Source: Oscillatoriales cyanobacterium
GTDB taxonomy: Bacteria; Cyanobacteriota; Cyanobacteriia; Cyanobacteriales; Microcoleaceae
Assembly (NCBI GenBank): GCA_004292745.1
Contig: RDXH01000025.1
Span: 1 to 32,827, forward strand
Length of the DNA stretch: 32,827 nucleotides
Direction: 5' to 3'
Positions within the stretch are counted from its first letter, which is position 1. Each line of letters begins with the position of its first letter. Positions 23,504 through 31,154 of the stretch are shown here, in pieces. A model generated the notes under the pieces. It saw nothing but the letters and a program-made list of their open reading frames with translations. It was not told the origin of the DNA and searched no databases. The position numbers and the translations under genes were made by a program.

Positions 23504-24889
23504 ATGGCAGCATTGATTCCAATTGTGATGTACGGCTGGATTCCAGTCGTTTTGTATCTGTTTGTCAGGTTCCCTACTCAGCGAGCAGTAATCGTAAGTC
23601 TAATTGTAGCGTGGCAGTTTTTACCGCAAGTTTCTCTAAGCCTGCCGGGATTACCTCCCTATAACAAGATGTCAGCAGCTTGCTACGGTGTCTTGCTGGG
23701 TACTCTGGTTTACGATACTACGCGATTCAGCTCTTTGAAGCCAGGCTGGATAGATGTACCTATAGTAATTTGCTGTTTATGCCCGATTGCTTCGCAAGTT
23801 ACTAATGGTGGAAGCCCCTTGTCACCAACTTTAAACCAAATTGTTGCTTGGGGGATGCCTTTTCTTTTAGGGCGTTTGTATCTCAATAGTTTAGATGGGT
23901 TGCGACAGTTAGCGATCGGCATTTTTGCAGGTGGGTTAGCCTACATTCCTTTTACGATGATTGAAGGGGTTAGGGGGCCGATTCTGCACCAGATGGTTTA
24001 CGGTGTCAATGCTTTTGAAGATTGGGGTCAGGCTAGACGCATGGGGGGGTGGAGACCGGTAGTATTCATGCAGCACGGTTTGATGGTGGGGCTGTGGATG
24101 ATGGCTGCTGCTTTAGTGGGATTTTGGTTGTGGCAAACTGGGGTCCTCAAGAAGTTTCAGGGGCGCAATATGAAGACTCTGGTAATTGTACTAATTATCG
24201 CTTTTTTCTTGTGTCGTTCTACTGGGGCTTACAGTTTATTTGCAATGTCGCTAGTCGTCTTGTTCAGCGCCAAAATTTTCAAAACATCTTTGCCATTGTT
24301 GTTGATAATTGGATATATCATCTTCTACCTTTATTTAGCTGCGTCGGGTCAATTTTCTAGTGAAGAAGTGATTAGTTTTATCTCTCAAATATTTGGCGAA
24401 GAACGAGCAGCATCTCTGGGTTTTAGATTTCAAAATGAAGAGATCTTGGGCAATAAAGCGCGACTCAGATTTCTTTTTGGCTGGGGCGATTCGGGTGGCA
24501 ACCGCGTATACAATGAGTACGGTGATGATGTATCCGTCACTGACAGCTTGTGGATTATTGCTTTTGGCGTCAACGGTGTAGTGGGTTTAACGAGTTTATT
24601 TTCTTCTTTGCTATTACCTGTGATTGCCTTTTGTTTCAAATATCCAGCCCGAACCTGGTCTAATCCGAAAGTCGCGCCAGCGGCGGTCCTGGGAGTAGCT
24701 TTAACTATGTATGCGTTTGACTGTGTTTTGAATGCTATGACTAACCCAATTTTTACGCTGATTGCGGGAGGAATAGCTGGTGTAATCTTAAAAGATACCG
24801 AAAGTCTTAAGCCAAAGAAAACCAGTTCGCCCTTACCTAGACGGTCTTTTAGTCCACAAAAATCACGAATGTCAACCACCCACCACTAA
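23504..24889 (+). CDS. O-antigen ligase / polymerase-like polytopic membrane protein
   Basis: 461 residues with about ten hydrophobic segments, including PIVMYGWIPVVLYLFVRF, VIVLIIAFFLCRSTGAYSLF and LPLLLIIGYIIFYLYLA. A long soluble loop lies between about residues 285 and 345 (EERAASLGFRFQNEEILG, FGWGDSGGNRVYN), resembling the periplasmic loop of Wzy/WaaL-type polymerases and ligases, including the R-x3-W/F-G-x-G region before SVTDSLWIIAFG. The basic, serine-rich C-terminus (PLPRRSFSPQKSR) is cytoplasmic-looking. It would act on lipid-linked sugar chains in the membrane. No strong ribosome site precedes the ATG; M9 is an alternative. Family is assigned by topology and loop pattern rather than a strict motif. 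Confidence 0.7.
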   Translation: MAALIPIVMYGWIPVVLYLFVRFPTQRAVIVSLIVAWQFLPQVSLSLPGLPPYNKMSAACYGVLLGTLVYDTTRFSSLKPGWIDVPIVICCLCPIASQVTNGGSPLSPTLNQIVAWGMPFLLGRLYLNSLDGLRQLAIGIFAGGLAYIPFTMIEGVRGPILHQMVYGVNAFEDWGQARRMGGWRPVVFMQHGLMVGLWMMAAALVGFWLWQTGVLKKFQGRNMKTLVIVLIIAFFLCRSTGAYSLFAMSLVVLFSAKIFKTSLPLLLIIGYIIFYLYLAASGQFSSEEVISFISQIFGEERAASLGFRFQNEEILGNKARLRFLFGWGDSGGNRVYNEYGDDVSVTDSLWIIAFGVNGVVGLTSLFSSLLLPVIAFCFKYPARTWSNPKVAPAAVLGVALTMYAFDCVLNAMTNPIFTLIAGGIAGVILKDTESLKPKKTSSPLPRRSFSPQKSRMSTTHH

Positions 24890-25190
24890 ATCAGAGTATG
24901 GTTTGACTAGACACTGGCTTAGCGCCGATTAGAGTGCGGGCTTGAAATATAGCCCTCGTTAAAAGATATTATTTTTATGACCTATGTTGTTAATTATAAA
25001 ATCTAGTCTCTTTATTAATTCTTTGCCGGAAACCCAGAATTCTTTACACAATCTTTAAAAAGACATACTCAACCAGTAAGGGGAAGAGGATATAATGAAG
25101 AAAAGTTGATTCGCCAGCTCACCAAAATGTGAAGTGAGAAATTTATCGTGTGAGTTTTAGTAGAGTATAAAAAATTGAGGGAAATCGAAA
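24890..25190. other. Intergenic region upstream of the WecG-like gene
   Basis: 301 AT-rich bases. TATAAT occurs at 25091-25096 without a good -35, and GTATAAAAA lies near 25164, close to the start. A GAGGGA ribosome site precedes the ATG at 25191. Nothing else is recognisable. Confidence 0.35.
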
Positions 25191-25952
25191 ATGAAAGTAG
25201 TTAATTTATTGAATGTACCGGTTGATAATTGTTCCATCGCAGAACTGTTTGAAAAGCTAAAAGAAGGAGGCGGTGTCGTATTTACGCCAAATGTAGACCA
25301 TTTAATTAAATTGCAGTATGACCGAGACTTTTACGAAGCTTATAATAGATGTGATTATAGAGTTTGCGATAGTCAGATATTGATGTATGCCTCAAGATTT
25401 TTGGGTACTCCCATCCAAGAAAAGATTTCTGGTTCTGACTTGTTTCCAGCCTTTTATAACTATCACAAAGATAGCGAAGATATTAAAATTTTCTTACTAG
25501 GAGCAGCGGAAGGGGTGGCAATTCAAGCTCAGGAAAAAATCAACCAAAAAGTGGGTAGAAAAATAGTGGTTGCTGCCTATTCTCCTTCCTTTGGGTTTGA
25601 AAAAAATGAAGAAGAGTGTGAAAAAATAATTGACATCATTAATCAATCAGGGGCGACTGTATTGGCAATCGGAGTGGGTGCGCCTAAGCAAGAGAAATGG
25701 TTGGTTAAATATAGAGACAAACTGACCAATATCAAAGTTTTCTTGGCAATAGGTGCAACTATTGATTTTGAAGCTGGTTGCAAAGCCCGGTCTCCGAAAT
25801 GGATGAGCGAAGTTGGCATAGAATGGGCTTACCGATTGTTAAGTGAACCGAGAAGGCTGTGGAAAAGATATTTGGTTGATGCTCTGCCTTTTTTCAGATT
25901 GATTGTAGAACAAAAATTAGGTTATTATAAAACGCCTTTCTGTGATGGCTAA
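25191..25952 (+). CDS. WecG/TagA/CpsF family glycosyltransferase
   Basis: 253 residues covering the whole GT26 domain. Signature segments are VVFTPNVDHLIKLQYD, YRVCDSQILMYASRFLG with the conserved D, EKISGSDLFP, the FLLGAAEGVA nucleotide-binding turn, VLAIGVGAPKQEKWL, and a C-terminal ARSPKWMSEVGIEWAYRLLS-EPRRL region. Enzymes of this family add N-acetylmannosaminuronate, N-acetylmannosamine or related sugars to lipid-linked intermediates at the membrane. It appears intact, unlike the two neighbouring GT4 genes, and has a good ribosome site. The sugar transferred cannot be read from sequence. Confidence 0.93.
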   Translation: MKVVNLLNVPVDNCSIAELFEKLKEGGGVVFTPNVDHLIKLQYDRDFYEAYNRCDYRVCDSQILMYASRFLGTPIQEKISGSDLFPAFYNYHKDSEDIKIFLLGAAEGVAIQAQEKINQKVGRKIVVAAYSPSFGFEKNEEECEKIIDIINQSGATVLAIGVGAPKQEKWLVKYRDKLTNIKVFLAIGATIDFEAGCKARSPKWMSEVGIEWAYRLLSEPRRLWKRYLVDALPFFRLIVEQKLGYYKTPFCDG

Positions 25953-26026
25953 ATCAGCAATCTCTGAAGAGATAGGTGATTGCTGGAGGGCCGATCGACT
26001 TTAAGATTACCAAAATTAAGTTAAGC

Positions 26027-26078
26027 TAGACCGAGAGAGGCTTTGTGAACAAGGATAGTCAAAGTCTCTCTCGGTCTA
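26027..26078. repeat. 19-bp inverted repeat (strong hairpin) between two glycosyltransferase genes
   Basis: Arms at 26027-26045 and 26060-26078 pair over 19 positions with one G-T, from TAGACCGAGAGAG/CTCTCTCGGTCTA plus CTTTG/CAAAG, around a 14-base loop. No T-run follows. It begins 75 bp after the WecG-like gene. It could be a terminator, a REP/IS200-type hairpin, or a miniature element. Confidence 0.55.
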
Positions 26079-26222
26079 ACTTCATGGAGTCCTCTTACCC
26101 CCGGATTGGTCTGTGGGGTGATTTTTTGGAGTTTGGCTATCTCAAATCTCTCATCTTAAATTTCACAGGGATTAGCAGGCTAGAATTATCTCAGTTGAAC
26201 CACAGCATTTTCAGACAGGCCC

Positions 26223-27330
26223 ATGACCATTGCTTATTTAGTTAATCAATATCCCAAAGTCAGTCACAGTTTTGTCCGCCGAGAAATTTTGGCTGTAGAG
26301 CATTGTGGTATGAAAGTTGCCCGTTTTTCAATTCGCTCCTGCGAGTCGGAACTGGTGGACGAAGGAGACAAAAAAGAGCAAGAACAGACTCAGATTGTTT
26401 TAGGAGTTGGTGTTCTTGGCTTAGTATCGGGTTTGCTGCGGGTGGCGATAACTAGACCTATTCGGTTTGTTGAAGCTTTAGGGTTAATGTTTAAAGTAGG
26501 TTGGCATTCCGATCGCGGTATTATACTTCATCTAGCTTACTTTGCTGAAGCCTGTGTGCTATTAAATTGGTTCTCCAGCCAGGGAATCAAACACGTTCAC
26601 GCTCACTTTGGGACAAATTCAACCACTGTAGCGATGTTGTGTCGGGTGCTTGGTGGGCCTAGTTACAGTTTCACGGTTCATGGGCCTGAAGAGTTCGACA
26701 AGGCTACAATTCTTGGCTTTGAGGAAAAAATTAAGCGGGCGGCTTTTGTGGCGGCGGTTAGTTCTTTTGGCAAAAGTCAGTTGTATCGGTGGTGCGATCG
26801 CGCTTTTTGGTCTAAAATTCATGTAATTCACTGTGGCGTAGATGCTGCTTTTTTGGATTTACCGTATATTCCGGTAACTTCTGAGCCTAGGTTGGTTTGT
26901 ATTGGCCGACTCAGCGAACAAAAGGGTCACTTGCTATTAATCGAAGCTGCGGGTAAGTTGGCTAGTCTTGGTTTGCAGTTTAAGTTAATATTGGTAGGTG
27001 ATGGGCCGTTGCGATCGGATATTGAAAAGGCGATCGACCAATACGGACTACAAAATCATTTAGAAATTACAGGATGGGCCGATAGTGCTCAAGTTCAGCA
27101 GCAAATTTTGGCGGCGCGAGCAATGGTTTTGCCGAGTTTTGCCGAAGGTTTACCCGTGGTAATTATGGAAGCTTTGGCTCTTAGCAGTGTTGGAGGCTTT
27201 AGAAGCACCTGTAGAACGGTTGGAACAGATGGGGAAGGTGGGAGCTTTGCGGGTTGCTCAGCAGCATGATGTGGCTTTGGAAGCGAAGAATTTAGTGGCG
27301 TTGTTTCAGGGGGTGATGAAGGATTCTTAG
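26223..27330 (+). pseudogene. Colanic-acid-type glycosyltransferase family 4, deletion and frameshift near the C-terminus
   Basis: From MTIAYLVNQYPKVSHSFVRR to FAEGLPVVIMEALAL the frame is an ordinary GT4 of the WcaL/exosortase-associated type: KHVHAHFGTNS, VHGPEEFD, HCGVD, RLSEQKGHLLLIEA, LVGDGPLR and the E-x7-E motif. Directly after MEALALSS the frame turns to nonsense and stops at 27269. In another frame the missing end resumes (VLEALEAPVERLEQMGKVGA, RVAQQHDVALEAKNLVALF) and stops at 27330. Roughly 35-50 residues (the usual GRPVIST...GWLVPAGS part) have been lost at about 27180. Most catalytic residues remain, but loss of the C-terminal lobe part probably inactivates it. Start ATG 26223 fits the family. 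Confidence 0.82.
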
Positions 27331-27373
27331 CCACAGCGCAGGTTTTAGATGTAAAGTCAACCTTGATTACTCG

Positions 27374-27422
27374 GCGGTTGAAACCGCGTCTACACAAACA
27401 AAGTCCGGATGGTGCGCGGACT
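27374..27422. repeat. Dispersed double-hairpin repeat
   Basis: GCGGTT-GA-AACCGC (27374-27387) and AGTCCG...CGGACT (27402-27422) are linked by TCTACACAAAC-type sequence. From memory this two-hairpin unit (GGTTGAAACC, ACACAAACAAAGTCCG, CGGACT) is scattered through filamentous cyanobacterial genomes between genes. Here it sits between the broken GT4 and the methyltransferase and overlaps the latter's apparent start codon. Confidence 0.65.
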
Positions 27423-28542
27423 AATAAATATTGTGATTAAAAAAATTAGCAGTGTTGCATCTACATCAGAATTACCTGTCAGCGAATTACCGAAAAATAC
27501 CGCTGCGCTGACTAATAATTCGCGTCTTAAATTAGCACTCACAGAAAAGCTCAAAAGAGGCATCAATGTGAATGGAGAATTTCATCTGCCTTGTGTGCCG
27601 TCGATGCTGGATGATTATCTGAAATTATTGTCAGATTTCTTAAAACTGGTTGGGCAAAATCTTGGCTATCCCGAAACAGAAAGTTTAAAAACATTGCTTG
27701 GTAATGCCTTAGCTGAAGGATTCAAACAGTCGCCCCACGCTACTTTGATTGTGTCTTATTTTCCGGCAAATGTTCAAACTGGTTTAAGTGGGGGAGTTAC
27801 TATCAATACCAAGATTCAAGTCGAATCTATGGCGGATAAATATCATAGCTGGCCGCAGATTCGTCCTGAGCCTTTATTCGGTAGTCATCCCGATGCGAAG
27901 GTGATGGCGATTGTCGAGGGATTAGGGGAAGCGGGGAAATGGCCGATTTTAGATGTCGGTGCGGGCCCAGGGCGCAATAGTCTGCCTTTGGCGAGGTTGG
28001 GCTATGCTGTAGATGCGATCGAATTAACACCCATTTTTGCCGAAAAATTGTCAGCCTCAGCCTCCGCAGAAAATTTGCCGATTACTGTCACCCAAGGTGA
28101 TGTTTTAGATCCCTTATTGAGGATTAAAACTTATCGCTATAAGTTAGCCATTGCGACGGAAGTTTTGTCGCATTTCCGCCACACAGAACAAGTGCGTTTG
28201 TTCCTGGGCAAAATGTCTGATTCTGTTTTAAGTGGCGGGTTTATTTTATTTAGTGCTTTTTTGGCGGTGGATGGATATGAACCCGATGATATGGCGAAAC
28301 AAATGTCGGAACAGTCTTGGTCTTATTTGATTACTAGAGAGGAGTTGTCGGAGGCAATTGAGGGTTTGCCTTTGGAAATTGTATCTGATGAATCGGTAAT
28401 TGAATATGAACAGAAGCATTTACCGAAGGAAGCTTGGCCACCGACAAGTTGGTTTTTGAGTTGGGCTAGCGGCCGTGATTTATTTCCAATGCAGGAAACG
28501 CCGCCAATGGAGTTGCGATGGATATTGGTTAAGCGCTTGTAG
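27409..28542 (+). CDS. Class I SAM-dependent methyltransferase
   Basis: 377 residues. The C-terminal two thirds form a Rossmann methyltransferase: motif I ILDVGAGPGRNSLPLARLGY, the acidic ribose-binding residue in VDAIELTP, VTQGDVLD and the post-motif LAIATEVLSHF. The N-terminal 150 residues (LPCVPSMLDDYLKLLSDFLK, SPHATLIVSYFPAN) form an extra domain often joined to methyltransferases in cyanobacterial sugar clusters; substrate unknown. The ATG at 27409 lies in the loop of a dispersed hairpin repeat and has no ribosome site; GTG 27568, with AGAGG 7 bases upstream, is an alternative but would drop conserved-looking residues. Function in polysaccharide modification is inferred from neighbours. 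Confidence 0.8.
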   Translation: MVRGLINIVIKKISSVASTSELPVSELPKNTAALTNNSRLKLALTEKLKRGINVNGEFHLPCVPSMLDDYLKLLSDFLKLVGQNLGYPETESLKTLLGNALAEGFKQSPHATLIVSYFPANVQTGLSGGVTINTKIQVESMADKYHSWPQIRPEPLFGSHPDAKVMAIVEGLGEAGKWPILDVGAGPGRNSLPLARLGYAVDAIELTPIFAEKLSASASAENLPITVTQGDVLDPLLRIKTYRYKLAIATEVLSHFRHTEQVRLFLGKMSDSVLSGGFILFSAFLAVDGYEPDDMAKQMSEQSWSYLITREELSEAIEGLPLEIVSDESVIEYEQKHLPKEAWPPTSWFLSWASGRDLFPMQETPPMELRWILVKRL

Positions 28543-28608
28543 AGACACAATAATCTTCGATTGCAATGGCATTTATATCGTTTCCGTCTACAATATCGGA
28601 ATGATTTA

Positions 28609-28635
28609 ACCGCAGAGAACACAGAGGACACAGAG
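28609..28635. repeat. Short purine-rich near-tandem repeat
   Basis: The unit ACACAGAG recurs with small changes (CGCAGAGA, ACACAGAGG, ACACAGAG). Similar ACCGCAGAGGACACAGAG strings are familiar from cyanobacterial intergenic DNA. It lies between two convergent genes and has no evident function. Confidence 0.4.
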
Positions 28636-28693
28636 TGAGAGAATAGAGAACAGTATAATAAATAAACAAACATATAAGTATAATAGATAGTTT

Positions 28694-30037
28694 TTATAAA
28701 TTAACATAAAATAGCTTTTGAACCCTATGAATTTTATCACGCTGAAATTTATCTGATTTAAATCTCCATGTGTCATAATACAAATCTTCTGATGATAATT
28801 GTATTTCTTCTATAGGACATCCAGTTTTATTCCAAAAATCAAAAAATAGTTGAATTCTATTATGTAAATCTGTAGGACTCACACAAATAAAATAGTTGAT
28901 TCCTGATTGACTTTCTTTAATAGTATTAGCCAAATTATTAATTTCAAAGCCTGTAACATCTAATATGTTTGAAAAAATATGTAATTTTATGTTTTGATTT
29001 AATGTATATAAATCATCTTTTTTTAAATATTGAAGTTTTTTATTAAGTGATTTAATATTTATTGGATTTGAATATAAACTCAAATGATTTATATGTAAAA
29101 TGCCCCGATTTAAAGCTACTTCAGAAGGCTCAATGAGTGTAATTGAATCTATTGTTATATTTGGTAAATTATTATGTATTAAATAATCGAGCAAGCAAGT
29201 TGTTCCTAATGCTTGTCCACACCCATAATCAATTATGTCTATCTTTACATCTATTTGCAATTGAGTTAAATCACTAAATAATTTATCTAATAAGTATACT
29301 AATTTATAGTAATGAGAACCACCATAAAATGCAAAATACGTTAACAGAGTATTTTCTTCAGATAAAATAGCGACACCATGTGCCATTTTATTCCAATAAT
29401 GTCCCCAATCCTTACGTGGTATTTGAGAACGAAAAGTATCAACGTTGTATTCATATATTGACCAGAAACTTTGTGGTATGTCAAATATTCTTTTTGCATA
29501 TAAGGTATTTTTTTCTGTTTTATTAATAATTTTATTTTGAGGTTTTTGAATTTTACCCAAAACAGAATTATCTTCTTGTTTAATGGTTATTTTTTGTTCA
29601 ATTTTATTCGCGATTAAATATAAATATTTTTTGTGTTTACTTTCAAAATCAGCAATTACATTTTGCAGATTATCTCTCTGTATATTTAGAGATTTAATCT
29701 CTTCTTTAACCCTAGCAAATTCTATAATAATTGAGTTATATTCTGCTTCAATTGTTGTTTTAACTTGAGTTTGGCTCTCAATTATTTGTACAAGTTGTCT
29801 CCTCTGATTTTTGAGGCTTACAATATCATTTTTAATGCTTTTTAATTGTTCGGTATGGCTGTGGGTATTTTTAAGTTCTCGTTCAGATTGCTTGGTTAAA
29901 ACGAAGGCGCTGCTAAGGGTGCTAATTGTTGCTATACCACCTATAATTGCGCCTTTAGTAACATCTTTTTCTACTGCTAGACCTAATCCAAAAGCAATGC
30001 TAAAACTCAATGTTCCTAGTAATAATAAATTTTTCAT
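28694..30037 (-). CDS. Membrane-anchored coiled-coil protein with methyltransferase-like domain
   Basis: 447 residues, not a family I can name. Residues 1-50 have one or two hydrophobic segments (LLLLGTLSFSIAFGLGLAV, AIIGGIATISTLSSAFVL). Residues about 52-150 are a long charged coiled coil (SIKNDIVSLKNQRRQLVQII, EIKSLNIQRDNLQNVIADFE). After a lysine-rich linker, residues about 190-447 contain FWSIYEYNVDTFRSQIP, MAHGVAILSEENTLLTYFAF and IDIIDYGCGQALGTTCLLDY, the last resembling motif I of a SAM methyltransferase with an acidic strand further on (ITLIEPS). It follows the AlkB-like gene by 7 bp, so the two form an operon. The gene is clearly richer in A+T than its surroundings, suggesting transfer. 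Confidence 0.75.
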   Translation of the reverse strand: MKNLLLLGTLSFSIAFGLGLAVEKDVTKGAIIGGIATISTLSSAFVLTKQSERELKNTHSHTEQLKSIKNDIVSLKNQRRQLVQIIESQTQVKTTIEAEYNSIIIEFARVKEEIKSLNIQRDNLQNVIADFESKHKKYLYLIANKIEQKITIKQEDNSVLGKIQKPQNKIINKTEKNTLYAKRIFDIPQSFWSIYEYNVDTFRSQIPRKDWGHYWNKMAHGVAILSEENTLLTYFAFYGGSHYYKLVYLLDKLFSDLTQLQIDVKIDIIDYGCGQALGTTCLLDYLIHNNLPNITIDSITLIEPSEVALNRGILHINHLSLYSNPINIKSLNKKLQYLKKDDLYTLNQNIKLHIFSNILDVTGFEINNLANTIKESQSGINYFICVSPTDLHNRIQLFFDFWNKTGCPIEEIQLSSEDLYYDTWRFKSDKFQRDKIHRVQKLFYVNL

Positions 30038-30044
30038 AAATTGA

Positions 30045-30692
30045 TTAAATTTTGTTTTCTTTATTTAAAACTGGTTTGATAACTCTAAAAGTTAGATTGA
30101 TTCTGGGTTCCACAGATTTAGCAGTTTTAGCGATTTGATGTTTCCAGAAGTGCTGGGTTTCACCTTTCATTAACAGCAAACTACCCTTGGGTAAATCAAT
30201 ATCGATTTTGTAGTCTTTTGATGTTTTATGCCTTAAGGAGAATCGGCGAGTTCCCCCAAGGCTAATGGAGGCTATAATCGGATTTTCACCTAATTCTGGC
30301 TCGTCATCGCTATGCCAGGAAACGCTATCTTTACCATCACGATATAGATTGATAAGAACGCTATTAAAAGTAATTTTTGATATTTCTTCAGCTTTTAATT
30401 TAATTAATCTTAGTGTGGAATTCCAAGGTTCGGGATGCTGTTCTATACCCGAATATATATAGGATTTACCTTCATCTCCGTACCAAGCTGTAAGTCTGGG
30501 TAATGGTATCTTTTTTCCATAAATATGAATGGTATCGTGTCTCCATTTAACACTAGAATCTAACTCGGAAAAAAGCCGATCGCTCTCTTGGATGCTAAAC
30601 AAATTGGGATAGAAGATAACTTCGCCATCGGTATCAATGACTACTGTTTCTTGTGAGTCGTTGCTATCTAGCTGATTATCCCAAGGTTCCAT
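30045..30692 (-). CDS. AlkB-like 2-oxoglutarate/Fe(II) dioxygenase
   Basis: 215 residues of the ALKBH2/3-like group, which remove methyl groups from alkylated bases oxidatively. Metal ligands are the HxD in VSWHSDDEPELG and the distal His in ETQHFWKHQI; the 2-oxoglutarate arginine lies in EPRINLTFRVI. Other family marks are PRLTAWYGD, LINLYRDGKDS, IASISLGGTRRFSLRHK and LPKGSLLLMKGE. The N-terminus (IFYPNLFSIQESDRLFSEL) is normal. It is first in a two-gene minus-strand operon with the membrane coiled-coil protein 7 bp downstream. DNA/RNA repair is the family's usual role; pairing with a methyltransferase-like partner leaves open a modification role. Confidence 0.9.
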   Translation of the reverse strand: MEPWDNQLDSNDSQETVVIDTDGEVIFYPNLFSIQESDRLFSELDSSVKWRHDTIHIYGKKIPLPRLTAWYGDEGKSYIYSGIEQHPEPWNSTLRLIKLKAEEISKITFNSVLINLYRDGKDSVSWHSDDEPELGENPIIASISLGGTRRFSLRHKTSKDYKIDIDLPKGSLLLMKGETQHFWKHQIAKTAKSVEPRINLTFRVIKPVLNKENKI

Positions 30693-30852
30693 TTTAATGA
30701 TACAGAATAATTGCCTGAACTCCAGTCGGTGATAGTGGAATGAGGATTTGATATGACTATTTTGATTTTAGCATCGACTGAAGTTAAAATCTACTGGCAA
30801 CTTCTAGATTTCGTGTTGAGAGTGCAGATAAATTAAATGCAGTATCTCGGTA

Positions 30853-30899
30853 AAAAACCCGGTTTCTGACTACTCGTAAACCAAAGAAACCGGGTTTTT
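30853..30899. terminator. 15-bp hairpin with T-run, terminator-like dispersed repeat
   Basis: AAAAACCCGGTTTCT (30853-30867) pairs perfectly with AGAAACCGGGTTTTT (30885-30899) around 17 bases. The stem ends in T5 on the plus strand and also in T5 on the minus strand, so it could terminate in both directions. No plus-strand gene ends nearby and the AlkB gene starts on the other side, so it is more likely a mobile or dispersed repeat than a working terminator. Confidence 0.5.
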
Positions 30900-30961
30900 A
30901 GCAGTTTTTACGAGGTGTAACGAAGTATTTTCGCAAAACCCGGTTTCTGACTACTCGTAAA
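30855..30961. repeat. Direct repeat pair of 26 bp
   Basis: The same 26 bases, beginning AAACCCGGTTTCTG and ending ACTACTCGTAAA, occur at 30855-30880 and 30936-30961, 81 bp apart. Between them are an inverted partial copy (30885-30899) and TTTTTACGAG (the reverse of CTCGTAAA). AAACCCGGTTTCT-type repeats are, from memory, common in Oscillatoriales genomes. Confidence 0.75.
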
Positions 30962-31154
30962 GTTTCATGTAGCACAATTATTCCCAAATTGACACCTAGC
31001 CACAGACATATTTATACGCTTCTGACTGTAGGGGGATGCTTTAGTTCGTTAATTAGGTGATGCTTGGCATTGAGGGCCGAAAACAGAAACTATACATTAG
31101 CCGATCGCGCGCCAACTCAATTATGCAAACCCCCACCTGAACGAGGAATATACC

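Noticed and set aside
26045-26245. 66-residue frame between the WecG-like and GT4 genes
   Set aside because: Starts within the hairpin and overlaps the GT4 start; no ribosome site or motif.
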